64,000 nt of DNA from Planctellipticum variicoloris (GCF_030622045.1 NZ_CP130886.1:5712001-5776000), one strand, 5' to 3'; counted from the stretch's first letter, positions 18,527 to 27,387 are shown. The notes: generated by a model not told the origin, from the letters alone. Program-made: numbers and translations.

Positions 18527-19603
18527 ATGGCTCAGACGGGTTTCGCCATCATCGGCTGCGGCATGATCGCCAACTTCCATGCCGAGGCCGTCAAGCACAT
18601 CCGCGGCACGAAAATCGTCGCCTGCTTCGACAACCGCCCCGAATCCGCCGACCGCTTCGCCGCCGCCAACCCGGGCGTGAAGGCCTACTACGACCTCGAC
18701 GCGATGCTCGCCGACCCCAACGTGCAGATCGTCACCATCTGCACCCCCAGCGGTTCCCACATGGAGCCCGCCGTCAAAGCGGCGAAGGCCGGCAAGCACG
18801 TCGTCGTCGAAAAGCCGATGGAGATCACTCTCAAGCGGTGCGACGCCATCCTCGACGCCTGTGCAAAAAACGGCGTCCTGCTCTGCCCGATCTTCCCCTC
18901 CCGCTTCAGCCCTGCCAACATCGCCCTTAAAGACGCCATCGACGACGGCCGCTTCGGCCGGCTCACGCTGGGCGACACCTACGTCAAGTGGTGGCGGACT
19001 CAGGAGTATTACGATCAGGGGGGCTGGCGCGGCACCTGGGCTCTCGACGGCGGCGGCGCCTACATGAACCAGGCGATCCACAACGTCGACCTGCTCTACT
19101 GGTTCATGGGGGACGTCGCCGAGGTCTCCGCCCAGACCGCCACCCTCGCCCACGAACGGATCGAAGTCGAAGACGTCGGCGTCGCCTGCCTCAAGTTCAA
19201 GAACGGCGCCCTTGGCGTCATGGAAGCCACCACCAGCGCCTGGCCCGGACACCTCAAGAAGACCGAGATCCACGGCACCGCCGGCTCGGTCATCGTCGAA
19301 CAGGACGACATCCTGTCGTGGCAGTTCGAAAAACCCCGGGCCAAAGACGCGGTGATCCTGGAGAAGTTTGCCAAGAAGGTCGGCGGCACCGGCGGCGCCA
19401 GCGACCCCAAGGCCATCTCCTACGTCGGCCACATGGAGCAACTCAAGGACTTCGTCAAAGCCATTCAGACCGGCAAGTCGCCCCGCGTCACCGGCGCCGA
19501 AGGCCGGAAATCGGTCGAAATCATTCTCGCCATCTATCAGGCCGCCTGGACCGGCAAAACGGTCAAGCTGCCGCTGGCGAAGGATCCGAAGCGCCCGGCG
19601 TAG
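18527..19603 (+). CDS. Gfo/Idh/MocA family oxidoreductase
   Basis: NAD(P)-dependent sugar or polyol dehydrogenase, 358 residues. The N-terminal Rossmann fold shows FAIIGCGMIANFHAEAV. The catalytic-lysine motif is VVVEKPMEIT. The C-terminal domain has GGWRGTWALDGGGAYMNQAIHNVDLL, with the catalytic-region Asp and His. No signal peptide, so it is cytoplasmic. Probably cotranscribed with the HpcH/HpaI aldolase 55 bp downstream, which suggests a sugar-acid or aldonate breakdown route. AGGAAAG lies at a good distance from ATG 18527. Confidence 0.93.
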   Translation: MAQTGFAIIGCGMIANFHAEAVKHIRGTKIVACFDNRPESADRFAAANPGVKAYYDLDAMLADPNVQIVTICTPSGSHMEPAVKAAKAGKHVVVEKPMEITLKRCDAILDACAKNGVLLCPIFPSRFSPANIALKDAIDDGRFGRLTLGDTYVKWWRTQEYYDQGGWRGTWALDGGGAYMNQAIHNVDLLYWFMGDVAEVSAQTATLAHERIEVEDVGVACLKFKNGALGVMEATTSAWPGHLKKTEIHGTAGSVIVEQDDILSWQFEKPRAKDAVILEKFAKKVGGTGGASDPKAISYVGHMEQLKDFVKAIQTGKSPRVTGAEGRKSVEIILAIYQAAWTGKTVKLPLAKDPKRPA

Positions 19604-19658
19604 GGTCCGTGTCTTCTCACTCGCCACGGACCACTCCCCCCCCTTCCGAGCCCACTCC

Positions 19659-20432
19659 ATGCCCACCCTCAAGCAACGTCTTGCCGCCGGTGAAAGCGTC
19701 GTCGTCTGCGCCGTCGGTCGCGTCCTCCAGCACAATTTCATCCAGCTCATCGGCGTCGCCGGCGGCTTCGACGGGCTCTGGATCGACATGGAGCACGTGG
19801 GCATCACGAACGAGCAGCTCGAAATCACCACGCTCGCCGCCCGCGCGCACGGTCTCGACACCTTCTGCCGCATCCCCCCCACCGACTACGCAACCGTCAC
19901 CCGCTGCTACGAAGCCGGGGCGGGCGGCGTGATGGCCGCCCAGATCTTCACCGCCGCCCAGGCGGAGGAATTCGTCCGCTGGGCCAAGTTCGCCCCCCGC
20001 GGCAACCGCGGCCTCAATACCGGGGGCTGGGACGCCCGCTTCACGACTATTCCCGCCGCCGAGTTCTGTCGCAAAGCGAACGACGAGCACATGGTGGCGA
20101 TTCAGATCGAAACGCTGCAGTCTCTGGAAGAAGTCGACGCCATCGCCGCCATCGACGGCGTCGATCTGCTCTTCGTCGGTCCCGCAGATCTCAGCCAGGC
20201 GCTGGGCGTCACCGGCGAATTCTTCCACGAGAAATGTCTGGCCGCCATCGACCGCGTCGCCGCCGCCTGCGCGAAGCACAACAAACCCTGGGGAGCCGTC
20301 TCCTTCTCGCCTCAGCACGCCGAAATGCTCGTCAGCAAAGGCTGCCGACTCCTCTCTCCCACCAACGACACCCGCCTCGTCCTCGCAGGCATCAACGCGG
20401 TCAAACAGGACTTCGCCAGGTTCTTCAAGTAG
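19659..20432 (+). CDS. HpcH/HpaI aldolase family protein
   Basis: Class II pyruvate-dependent aldolase family (2-keto-3-deoxy sugar acid or 2,4-dihydroxyhept-2-ene-dioate aldolase), 257 residues. Visible are GLWIDMEHVGI (metal/substrate Glu), AGAGGVMAAQI, MVAIQIETLQSLEEVDAIAAI and VDLLFVGPADLSQALG, the family fingerprint. It probably cleaves a keto-acid to pyruvate and an aldehyde downstream of the neighbouring dehydrogenase. Its TAG stop is the first three bases of a palindromic repeat (20429-20455). Confidence 0.92.
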   Translation: MPTLKQRLAAGESVVVCAVGRVLQHNFIQLIGVAGGFDGLWIDMEHVGITNEQLEITTLAARAHGLDTFCRIPPTDYATVTRCYEAGAGGVMAAQIFTAAQAEEFVRWAKFAPRGNRGLNTGGWDARFTTIPAAEFCRKANDEHMVAIQIETLQSLEEVDAIAAIDGVDLLFVGPADLSQALGVTGEFFHEKCLAAIDRVAAACAKHNKPWGAVSFSPQHAEMLVSKGCRLLSPTNDTRLVLAGINAVKQDFARFFK

Positions 20433-20700
20433 GGCCGGGCGCGCCCGGCCGTCTTTCACTCGGCACTTCGCCCTCCGCCACCCGCTCCACATCCTCCGCC
20501 GTCACGGTAATCGTCCGGCAGAACCCGGTCGGGGTCCGGTCGTAAGCCACCTGCGCCGCCTGGTCCGCATGCGCGTGGAGCCACCGTGCGATCTCTCGGC
20601 GTCGATCGGCGGACAGATCCGGCACCTCGGGACTCCACTCGGTCCGCAGTTCAGCAACGATGGAGTCGACGCGACGATCGAACCTCGTGTAATCGGGCAT
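20425..20700 (-). CDS. Small hypothetical protein reading into a palindromic repeat
   Basis: 91 residues, no known family; acidic and helical (VDSIVAELRTEWSPEVPD, RREIARWLHAHADQAAQVAY). Third codon positions are strongly G/C, as in real genes here. The last 8 or so residues (RPGAPGPT) are encoded by the palindrome at 20429-20455 and the stop lies inside the convergent aldolase gene. The native C-terminus may therefore have been replaced when the repeat arrived. ATG at 20700. Confidence 0.6.
   Translation of the reverse strand: MPDYTRFDRRVDSIVAELRTEWSPEVPDLSADRRREIARWLHAHADQAAQVAYDRTPTGFCRTITVTAEDVERVAEGEVPSERRPGAPGPT
20429..20455 (+). repeat. TAG-linked palindrome (family A), copy 1
   Basis: GTAGGGCCGGGCGCGCCCGG followed by CCGTCTT, with an 18-nt perfect palindrome (GGCCGGGCGCGCCCGGCC). 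The TAG is the aldolase stop codon. Other copies are at 47452-47479, 48776-48803 and 51977-52004. Confidence 0.9.
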
Positions 20701-20745
20701 TCGGACCTCATTACGACTTCTCGAGCGACTGGCAAACCGCGATCC

Positions 20746-21213
20746 CTAGTCTTTCAACTCGAACTTGATGTCGGAAATCCCCCCCTCGGGGATCGTGAGC
20801 GTCAGGCCGGACGTCTCGATCTGCCCGTACTTGGCGGGAATCAGCGATTTTGGCTTTGGGGGCGGCGGAGCATCGTGGGCATCAGGACCCGTCGGAGCCG
20901 CCGGCGCTTCCTCGGACTTCTGAATCGTTACCTGATAATTTCCAGGCACCGCCCCTTTGTCGGGCGGGTAAGCCTGCAGGCTGAAGCTTCCATCCGCACC
21001 GCTGTAGGCGGACGCAGCCACTGCCTTGTCACCCGTTGCGGTTGGAAAGCAGACTATAATGGCATCGGCGAGGGGCTGGTTGCGGTAGATCACGGTGCCG
21101 CTGGCGGCAACCGTCTTTGGACGAGATCGTTTGAATTTGTCAAAGCTGCCGCCGCAACCTGTGAACGAAAGCATCGTCAGCCCGAGAACTGGTATGATCG
21201 CGAAACGAAACAC
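20746..21213 (-). CDS. Small lipoprotein with carboxypeptidase-regulatory-like domain
   Basis: 155 residues. The N-terminus has a lipoprotein signal (FAIIPVLGLTMLSFTGCGGS) with Cys in the lipobox. The body is a beta-sandwich-like domain: ASGTVIYRNQPLADAIIVCF, YSGADGSFSLQAY, VPGNYQVTIQ, then a Pro-rich linker and a C-terminal strand. In planctomycetes such lipoproteins commonly follow a DUF1559 gene, as here. GTG at 21213 is preferred because GGAAAGG precedes it; the ATG at 21273 lacks a site. Function unknown, probably cell-envelope. Confidence 0.82.
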   Translation of the reverse strand: MFRFAIIPVLGLTMLSFTGCGGSFDKFKRSRPKTVAASGTVIYRNQPLADAIIVCFPTATGDKAVAASAYSGADGSFSLQAYPPDKGAVPGNYQVTIQKSEEAPAAPTGPDAHDAPPPPKPKSLIPAKYGQIETSGLTLTIPEGGISDIKFELKD

Positions 21214-21255
21214 AGAACCAACCTTTCCAAACAGGTCAATCACGGGAAGGAAACT

Positions 21256-21294
21256 GCGCGAGCCCGACCACATTACGACGGGTCAGGCTCGCGC
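21256..21294 (-). terminator. Hairpin between DUF1559 gene and lipoprotein gene
   Basis: Arms of 14 nt (GCGCGAGCCCGACC with one mismatch to GGTCAGGCTCGCGC) lie just past the DUF1559 stop. The position suggests partial termination or attenuation that lowers lipoprotein expression. Confidence 0.6.
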
Positions 21295-21342
21295 TCATCG
21301 CGGCGCTGAAAATCTCTGAGGTATGCGCCCCTCGTCTGCCGG

Positions 21343-22404
21343 TTAGAAGTCCGACACCGTCTCGCCACCTGCACGAGTTCCCAAGGCTCCCCACACGCCG
21401 TATGGACTGACGCCTCCACCGTTCGCGGCAGGCAGGGCGGACGCCTGATTGCCGGTGTTGATGTTCTCGCTGACGAACTTGACGGCGCCGTCGGTCATGA
21501 GGCAATGAACGCCGCCGGTATGCCGGCTCGTCGCCGAATGGATCAGCGTTCCCCAGTGATTGACGGTCGCCGTCGCAAAGCACGACGCCGAGTTGGGCGG
21601 AATATTGGTCGAAAACGCGTAGAAATACGCCGCCCCGTCGCCCCAGCGAAAACCAGGCGACGTATCGGACGTGTAACCGCCGCCAGGATAGGTCAGCGTC
21701 GCTTTGTTGAAGAGCGCGGCACAGGCGATCGGCGTCGCTACGCCTGATGCCGAGGAAACAATTCCGAACGAATTGCCGCCAATCGGCCGGACTCGCTCCG
21801 ACATCGCGACGGTATTGCTCGTGCCGTCCGTGCAATCGCGGATTCCATAGCACAGTCCCATTCCGAACAGCCCGCGGGACGGTACGGTAACTGGCGTCGA
21901 TGAATTTCCCGGATCGCCCCCGCTGACGCCCGAGTCACCTCCGCAGAAGACGTAATTATTGAGTCCTCGCCGCGTCCCGGCCGGAGGAGCTCCGACGGAA
22001 TCCGTCGGACAGTTGAGCCCCGGGACGACTGTGTTCCACTGGGAAATGTCGCTCCAAGGGGACTGATTGGGGATCAGGCCCATGATGGAATTGTACAGCG
22101 GCGCCTGATCGTAGTACGGCAGCAAGCTGACCGCGGCGCTCATCCGCTGACGGTGCCACCCGGTCGAACTGTTCGGAGCGCCGCTTCCCCCCTGCCGGGG
22201 CGGGAACACCAGAAATGTATCGTGGTAGTTGTGCAGCGCCAGTCCGAGTTGCTTCAGGTTGTTTCGGCACTGGGTCCGTCGGGCGGCTTCTCGCGCCTGC
22301 TGGACGGCCGGCAGCAGCAGCGCAATCAGGATGGCAATGATGGCAATGACCACCAACAGTTCGATGAGGGTGAACCCGCGTCGGATTCGTGAATTCGCTG
22401 ACAT
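21343..22404 (-). CDS. DUF1559 protein with type IV pilin-like N-terminus
   Basis: 353 residues. It starts with the class III signal and helix [20 protein letters not shown] followed by [18 protein letters not shown], as in pseudopilins. The DUF1559 domain follows ([53 protein letters not shown]). Planctomycetes carry dozens of these exported proteins; their role is unproven, possibly in surface structures or secretion. A prepilin peptidase is expected to cut before Phe of GFTLIE. ATG at 22404 was chosen as the start of the canonical N-terminus. Confidence 0.93.
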   Translation of the reverse strand: MSANSRIRRGFTLIELLVVIAIIAILIALLLPAVQQAREAARRTQCRNNLKQLGLALHNYHDTFLVFPPRQGGSGAPNSSTGWHRQRMSAAVSLLPYYDQAPLYNSIMGLIPNQSPWSDISQWNTVVPGLNCPTDSVGAPPAGTRRGLNNYVFCGGDSGVSGGDPGNSSTPVTVPSRGLFGMGLCYGIRDCTDGTSNTVAMSERVRPIGGNSFGIVSSASGVATPIACAALFNKATLTYPGGGYTSDTSPGFRWGDGAAYFYAFSTNIPPNSASCFATATVNHWGTLIHSATSRHTGGVHCLMTDGAVKFVSENINTGNQASALPAANGGGVSPYGVWGALGTRAGGETVSDF

Positions 22405-22808
22405 GAGGCAATCTCCCAGAGGATTGGACAAGAACGTCCCCGAAGAACTCTCTTCCGAGACAGGAAAACATGACGAGGGGAAATGGTCGAAGAACGAGCG
22501 AAATTCAATCTTGCTTCCACACACACTATCAAATGGGATCGCCAAGTCCAACCGAAATTCCTCTGCACATCTCCGCAGTGACTGCACGTGCTTTGAGGGC
22601 CTTTAAAATCGAGACGCAAGTCCGCTCCAAAATTTCCGACTGGAGGCATGTGAAGTAGTTACTATTGCCGGTTCCAGTTTCGGAATGCTCGAACCGCCTG
22701 CTTTCCCGCTGAGCACTCTTGGCAATCCGCCCGAATTCGCCGTACCATCAATGGCAGTCGTGAGATGCGCTCTCCCGACACCCAGATTTCCGCTCAGGCG
22801 ATGGAACC
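22405..22808. other. Divergent intergenic region, no gene seen
   Basis: About 400 bp between the DUF1559 gene and the zinc-ribbon gene. No coding signal and no clear hairpin. It should hold both promoters. Confidence 0.45.
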
Positions 22809-24647
22809 ATGTCCAGCCTTCAGATCCCCTGCCCCCAGTGCGGCAGCGAACTCAAGCTCCGCGACCGCAGCCTCCTCGGCCGCAAGGGGAAATGCCCCAA
22901 GTGCGGACACGCCTTCGTTCTCGAAGAACCCGAAGAAGTGGAACTGGAGCTCGCTCCCGTCGAATCCGCGCCTGCCGTCGGAACCGCGGCACAATGGGTC
23001 CCCGATCAGCCGACGGCCTCGATTTCATCGCCGGCCCCCGCATTTCCGACCCTCGATCAGCCGCCGCTGATACCGGCCCTCGCAATCCCCGCCTCGGCGG
23101 CCGGCAGCAGCCTGGTCCGTAAGAAGAAGCACGGCAGCCCGGCCGGATGGATTTTGACCGCCGTCGTCCTCCTCGCGGCGGGTGGCGCGGGGGCGTACGT
23201 CTATTTGAATCCGAAGGCCGCGGTCACGAATGCCCCGGCCCCCCCGCCCGCGGAACCGGCGGCTCTTCCGGCAGCCCCCGCTGCGCCCGCGGCTGTCGCC
23301 GTTACGGCGAGCCCCACCCAGGGGGAACCGATCGATCTCAAGCTGATTCCCTTCGGAGCCCGGGTCGTCATTCACCTGCGACCGGCCGAGCTGTGGGTGG
23401 ACAAAGGATGGCAGCAGGAATTTCGCCTCTCCCTCGGCCCGCTCGCCGACTATCTCCAGCAGCAACTGAAGGCGCTGACGGGCCGGGATCCGGAACTGAT
23501 TGAAGAGGTTCTGTTCTGCCTCATTCCCAACGAGCGGGAAACCCCTCCCGATTTCTGCATGGTGGTCCACCTGAAGGAACCGGCCAGACGCAGCGATCTG
23601 ATCGAGCAGTTCGGCGGCGAGCGGGTTGAGGACTTCGGCCCGCCGGTTTATGTGACGGGCGACCGCGCCTGGTTCATCCAGGATGAGAAGACGTTTGCGA
23701 TGTGCCCGGCGAAAGTCGCCGGCGAAATGGTCGACGCGGCGGGACGCATGCATCCCGCCGCCGCGGGCATCGACGAACTGCTGCCGATGACCGACCACAC
23801 CCGGCTGATCACGGTGGTCGGCGACGTCATGCAGGCCCGGCTCGACTCCCGGTTTCTGGCCCCGGGCAACCTGAATCCGCTGTTTGAGCGCGTCCTCGAC
23901 TGGTTCGGGGACGACGTCGAAACGGTCGCGTGGAGCGTCCACCAGGCGGAAAACGTCTTTTACAGTCAGTTGCTCGCACGCAATCGCACCGTCATCCAGC
24001 CCCGCAAGCTGGAAACGATTCTCAAAGGTCGGCTCGACGAGTTGCCGCACGAACTTGTCACGCTGATCCGCTACATGCAGCCGCGCGAGGCCGGCCCGCG
24101 GACGGTCATCGGTCGCGTCCCGGCCATGACCAAGGTCGTGGCGCTGGCGACCCAGACGGACATCGGACCGCGACACGTTGAGCTGATTACATCGCTGCCC
24201 GCCAAGGCGGGTCCTAACCTCGCGCTGGGGACGCTGCTGGCCTGGGACGAATCGACCCGCACCGACTTCAGCCGGACGATGTCGGCTCCCCCGGCGTTTG
24301 TCGAAAAGAAGCTCCCCGACAAAGTCGCCGACCGGCTGAAGCTCAAAATGGACTTCGACTACCGCCGGTCGCCGCTGCAGGATGCGATCGCCTTCATCGC
24401 CGACGAGATCAAGGTGGAGTTCCGCATCGACGGCGACGCGTTGAAGGCTGCCGGGTATACGCAGAACATGCCTGCCACGTTCAAAATGGATCAGGCGACC
24501 CCGATGGCCGCGATTCTGGAGATTGCAAAGCAGAACGACGCGCCGCTGATCTGCATTGTCGTCGATGAAGAACAGAAGCAGGTGACTCTGACGACACGGA
24601 CGTTCGCCGCCGACAAGGGACTCAAGGAATTCCCGCTGGAACCGTAA
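22809..24647 (+). CDS. Zinc-ribbon membrane protein with C-terminal STN-like domain
   Basis: 612 residues. Residues about 8-36 form an MJ0042-type zinc ribbon (CPQC...CPKC). A Pro-rich linker follows, then one membrane helix (GWILTAVVLLAAGGAGAYVYL, about 115-135), another Pro/Ala linker and a long domain of about 300 residues with RVVIHLRPAELW. The last 90 residues (FDYRRSPLQDAIAFIADEI, VEFRIDGDALKAAGYTQN, PMAAILEIAKQNDAPLICIV) resemble the STN-like domains of secretin-type proteins. The ribbon should be cytoplasmic and the rest outside. It forms a two-gene operon with the next gene, 31 bp away. Function unknown. Confidence 0.85.
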   Translation: MSSLQIPCPQCGSELKLRDRSLLGRKGKCPKCGHAFVLEEPEEVELELAPVESAPAVGTAAQWVPDQPTASISSPAPAFPTLDQPPLIPALAIPASAAGSSLVRKKKHGSPAGWILTAVVLLAAGGAGAYVYLNPKAAVTNAPAPPPAEPAALPAAPAAPAAVAVTASPTQGEPIDLKLIPFGARVVIHLRPAELWVDKGWQQEFRLSLGPLADYLQQQLKALTGRDPELIEEVLFCLIPNERETPPDFCMVVHLKEPARRSDLIEQFGGERVEDFGPPVYVTGDRAWFIQDEKTFAMCPAKVAGEMVDAAGRMHPAAAGIDELLPMTDHTRLITVVGDVMQARLDSRFLAPGNLNPLFERVLDWFGDDVETVAWSVHQAENVFYSQLLARNRTVIQPRKLETILKGRLDELPHELVTLIRYMQPREAGPRTVIGRVPAMTKVVALATQTDIGPRHVELITSLPAKAGPNLALGTLLAWDESTRTDFSRTMSAPPAFVEKKLPDKVADRLKLKMDFDYRRSPLQDAIAFIADEIKVEFRIDGDALKAAGYTQNMPATFKMDQATPMAAILEIAKQNDAPLICIVVDEEQKQVTLTTRTFAADKGLKEFPLEP

Positions 24648-24678
24648 CTCCCGCGGCATCACGCCAGGCTCGCTCGCC

Positions 24679-26205
24679 ATGACCATCCCGACATTTCCCT
24701 GTCCCGCCTGCCATGCGGTGCTCCGCGTGCGGGATCGGTCGTGGGTCGGGCGCGAAATCGACTGCCCGGAATGCAAAACCCGACTGGCGGTCCTTGGCCT
24801 TTCCTCACAGGGCTGGGATGTCCGCCTTGCAGCCGACCTGCACGTGAAAACGCCGACAGCGGCGATGACTCCCGCCGTCGTCCTCGCCCCCCTCGCCAGC
24901 TCGCGGCAATCCTTGAGACGGGGACTGGGTTGGATCGGTGATCGCCCGATCGTTGTCGCCTGGCTCTCGGCGCTTCTCGTCGCCGGGGTCGCCGTGACGG
25001 TCGTCGTCCTGCAGAGCCGCCCGACGGTCGTCGCCGTCGCCCCCCCGCTCGCCGGGCCGCAGGCTCCCAAAATCGCGCCCGAGCCCGATCAACCTGTGGT
25101 TTCCGAGTTCGCGGAACCCGCGGCCGCCGGGCGGCTGCGACATTTACTGTCCCGTGTCACGAGCTACGTCGATCAGACCGGCAGTTATCCTCTGGCGACG
25201 CGCAAGACCGACAATCGACCGCCGCAAGCAGGATTCAGTTGGCTGGCGCAGCTTGAGCTTCAGCAATCCCCCCGGATCGCCGCCCCGCACCCATCAACCG
25301 AATGGTCGGATCCCGCCAACGATCCGTTTGTCCGTCGGCAGATCCCCGACTTTCTCAATCCCGATGTGAGCGAAGTGGTCGATGGCGATCGCCGGCCCGT
25401 AACGCACTTCGTCGGCATGACCGGCATCGGCCCCGATGCCGCCGAACTGCCGCTGGTCGATCCGCGGGCCGGCATGTTCGGCTACGACCGGCGCGTGACG
25501 CAGGATGATCTCGTCGATGGCGCCGCGAATACCTGGATGGTGGCCGGCGCCACCCGGCAGCTCGGTTCGTGGGCCGCCGCCGGAAATGCGACGCTCCGCA
25601 GCCTGACCCAGGAACCCTACGTCAACGGCCCCGACGGACTCGGGACCGGCCAGGCCGAGTCGATGCTGATTCTGCTCGCCGACGGCAGCGTCAAAACCGT
25701 CTCCCGCAACATGGAACCCGGACTGCTCCGGCGGATGGCGGCGATCGGCGACGGCCTGCCGCTCGATCTCGCGGTCCCTGGCGAACCCGGCGATCGGAAA
25801 CGGCTGACGCACGATCTCCAATGGGCGATCGCTTACGCCGGCAACCCCGAGTCCCCCCCCGCCGACGCGCTGACGCCTTCCCGGCAGATGATTCAGCCCG
25901 TCAAAGTCTTCGACCTCCAGGCGGCTCTCGCTCAGCCCTTGCTGCAGTTCGAGCAGGCGCAGCCGGTCGCTGCCCGCGAACTCGTCTTCCTGCTCGAAGA
26001 GCTGGTCGGCGCTCCCATCCGCGGCGTCGACGACCCGGACATCGCCCCGCTGCTCGACAAACTCCTCGCGATCTCGCTGACCGAAGTGACCGTCGGCGAT
26101 CTTCTCGCCCAAGTGCTGCAGGAAGCCGGCGTGCGCTATGAAGTCGAAGCCGAGGGTCTACGGCTCAAGATTGCGAATCCAACCGATTCGGTCGGTAAAC
26201 CCTAG
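24679..26205 (+). CDS. Zinc-ribbon membrane protein with DUF1559-like and STN-like domains
   Basis: 508 residues, built like its upstream neighbour: zinc ribbon (CPAC...CPEC, about 8-36), a membrane helix (IVVAWLSALLVAGVAVTVVV, about 92-112) and then a large outer part. Residues about 150-340 resemble a DUF1559 domain without its pilin N-terminus (FVGMTGIGPDAAELPLVDPR, DGAANTWMVAG, GQAESMLILLADGSVKTVS). The C-terminal 90 residues (LLDKLLAISLTEVTVGDLLA, VLQEAGVRYEVEAEGLRLKI) again resemble an STN-like domain. The pair probably forms one envelope complex. Confidence 0.85.
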   Translation: MTIPTFPCPACHAVLRVRDRSWVGREIDCPECKTRLAVLGLSSQGWDVRLAADLHVKTPTAAMTPAVVLAPLASSRQSLRRGLGWIGDRPIVVAWLSALLVAGVAVTVVVLQSRPTVVAVAPPLAGPQAPKIAPEPDQPVVSEFAEPAAAGRLRHLLSRVTSYVDQTGSYPLATRKTDNRPPQAGFSWLAQLELQQSPRIAAPHPSTEWSDPANDPFVRRQIPDFLNPDVSEVVDGDRRPVTHFVGMTGIGPDAAELPLVDPRAGMFGYDRRVTQDDLVDGAANTWMVAGATRQLGSWAAAGNATLRSLTQEPYVNGPDGLGTGQAESMLILLADGSVKTVSRNMEPGLLRRMAAIGDGLPLDLAVPGEPGDRKRLTHDLQWAIAYAGNPESPPADALTPSRQMIQPVKVFDLQAALAQPLLQFEQAQPVAARELVFLLEELVGAPIRGVDDPDIAPLLDKLLAISLTEVTVGDLLAQVLQEAGVRYEVEAEGLRLKIANPTDSVGKP

Positions 26206-26242
26206 ACTCGTGCAGCAATTCAAGCAGATGAGATCTTATATC

Positions 26243-26327
26243 GGGGTGGCCGGGGTCGGCAGCTTTAGGCCGCCCCCAGCAAAATCGCGAAATACCGGGG
26301 GCTCGAAGACTCGACCCCGGCCACCCC
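26243..26327 (-). repeat. Interspersed palindromic repeat (about 90 bp), copy 2
   Basis: Perfect 16-bp outer arms, GGGGTGGCCGGGGTCG (26243-26258) and its complement (26312-26327). The inner block reads, on the minus strand, GAGTCTTCGAGCCCCC then GCTGGGGGCGG. Same family as 4838-4926, opposite orientation. Confidence 0.85.
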
Positions 26328-26448
26328 ACAGTATGCTCTCGCGGTTCAGCGGCACTGCAAGAGAGCCGGCCGACGGGACTCGATCTCCGGGCGCGTGTTC
26401 GGATTTCGAGTTTCGGAGTTCGTGCTGCTCCCTCCAGGAAGAGACGAC

Positions 26449-26748
26449 GTGGAACTCGACGATACGATCTGTTACTGCTTCCACATTTCGAAGCGGAAGA
26501 TCGTCAATTTTATCCGCGTGCATAAGCCGCGCGTGGCCAGCCAGCTCAGCGAATGCGGCGGCGCGGGAACCGGCTGCGGCTGGTGCGTCGCCTATCTGAA
26601 GCGCTATTTTGCCGAGTCCCAGGCCGGGATCGCTCCCGACGCCGCTGGCCTGACTCCCGCCGAGTACGCCAGGCAGCGTGCCGCCTACATCAAAGCCGGC
26701 AAAGGGAAACCTGCCCCCGGCGCAATCCCGCTGCCGGATGAAGATTAG
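26449..26748 (+). CDS. BFD-like [2Fe-2S]-binding protein
   Basis: 99 residues. The motif CYCFHISKRKIVNFIR, then CGGAGTGCGWCVAYLKRYF, gives the CxC and CxxC pattern of bacterioferritin-associated-ferredoxin-like domains, which bind a [2Fe-2S] cluster. The helical tail ends in a Pro/Lys-rich segment. GTG at 26449 was chosen because AGGAAGAG lies 6-7 nt upstream and the Cys motif follows at once. It stands alone, so its redox partner is unknown. Confidence 0.85.
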   Translation: MELDDTICYCFHISKRKIVNFIRVHKPRVASQLSECGGAGTGCGWCVAYLKRYFAESQAGIAPDAAGLTPAEYARQRAAYIKAGKGKPAPGAIPLPDED

Positions 26749-26806
26749 CCCGAATCATTCACGCCGTTCCAATACAAATCCCACCCGCGGGAAACGATTC
26801 CATCCG

Positions 26807-26864
26807 CGGACGAGGACGTCCACCGTACGCAGGGCGACTTCCGCAGGACGGACGTCCTCGTCCG
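26807..26864. repeat. GGACGTCCTCGTCC-type inverted repeat, copy 1
   Basis: 15-nt arms CGGACGAGGACGTCC (26807-26821) and the exact complement (26850-26864). Same words as the pair at 28946-29022. Lies in the gene-free gap 26749-26944. Confidence 0.85.
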
Positions 26865-26876
26865 TCCGTAACTTTT

Positions 26877-26911
26877 CTTCTCATTCCCAGGCGGGGCCTG
26901 GGAATGAGAAG
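26877..26911. repeat. ATTCCCAGG palindrome (GTTCCC family)
   Basis: A 16-bp perfect stem, CTTCTCATTCCCAGGC paired with its complement around a GGG loop. Related to 11687, 27256 and 27353. It lies just before the end of the small minus-strand gene at 26945, so it may terminate that transcript. Confidence 0.85.
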
Positions 26912-26944
26912 ACGTCCCCGTTTACCTGACCATCGAGCGTCTTG

Positions 26945-27172
26945 TCAGGCGACTTCTTCATACCAGACTGAAATCAGCCACAGGGACAGCCCCATGTCGC
27001 CGCTCGCGGATTGTCGGACGTCAACGATCTTGATCTTGGGGTTCTGCGACAACCAGACGTTGATCTCGTCCTCCAGCTCCTGCGCGTTTCCAAACGACTG
27101 AAGTTTGTCCACCCCGCCCTTGGGATTCAAAGAATGCTCAGGACGGTTCTTCCAGAACAATTTGACTCGCAT
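26945..27172 (-). CDS. Small protein of unknown function
   Basis: 75 residues. It begins MRVKLFWKNRPEHSLNPKGG, has an acidic helix (NAQELEDEINVWLSQNPKIK) and ends with strands (GLSLWLISVWYEEV). No cysteine, signal or membrane segment, so it is probably cytoplasmic. The ribosome site GAGGAAA sits 7 nt from ATG 27172, which supports a real gene. No family recognised. Flanked on both sides by palindromic repeats. Confidence 0.75.
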   Translation of the reverse strand: MRVKLFWKNRPEHSLNPKGGVDKLQSFGNAQELEDEINVWLSQNPKIKIVDVRQSASGDMGLSLWLISVWYEEVA

Positions 27173-27255
27173 GGCGGATTTCCTCGGACTCCAAACTTCG
27201 GCCGCCTGGCAGGGTTTTGACCGCCGAAGTGCAAGAGAGGTTCATTGCACATCTC

Positions 27256-27377
27256 GTTCCCAGACTCCGCCTGGGAATGCCTCTTTGGACGCTCTGCGTT
27301 CTCTTCATCGCTCGTTCACTCGCAGCAGACGAGGCGGAGCCTCGGAAGAGGGCGTTCCCAGGCTCCGCCTGGGAACG
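27256..27377. repeat. Two GTTCCCAGG...CCTGGGAAC palindromes
   Basis: Copies at 27256-27277 (GTTCCCAGACTCCGCCTGGG-type, imperfect) and 27353-27377 (perfect 11-bp arms CGTTCCCAGGC/GCCTGGGAACG, loop TCC). They lie in the gap before the DUF1501 stop at 27388. Confidence 0.8.
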
Positions 27378-27387
27378 AGGAAAGTCC

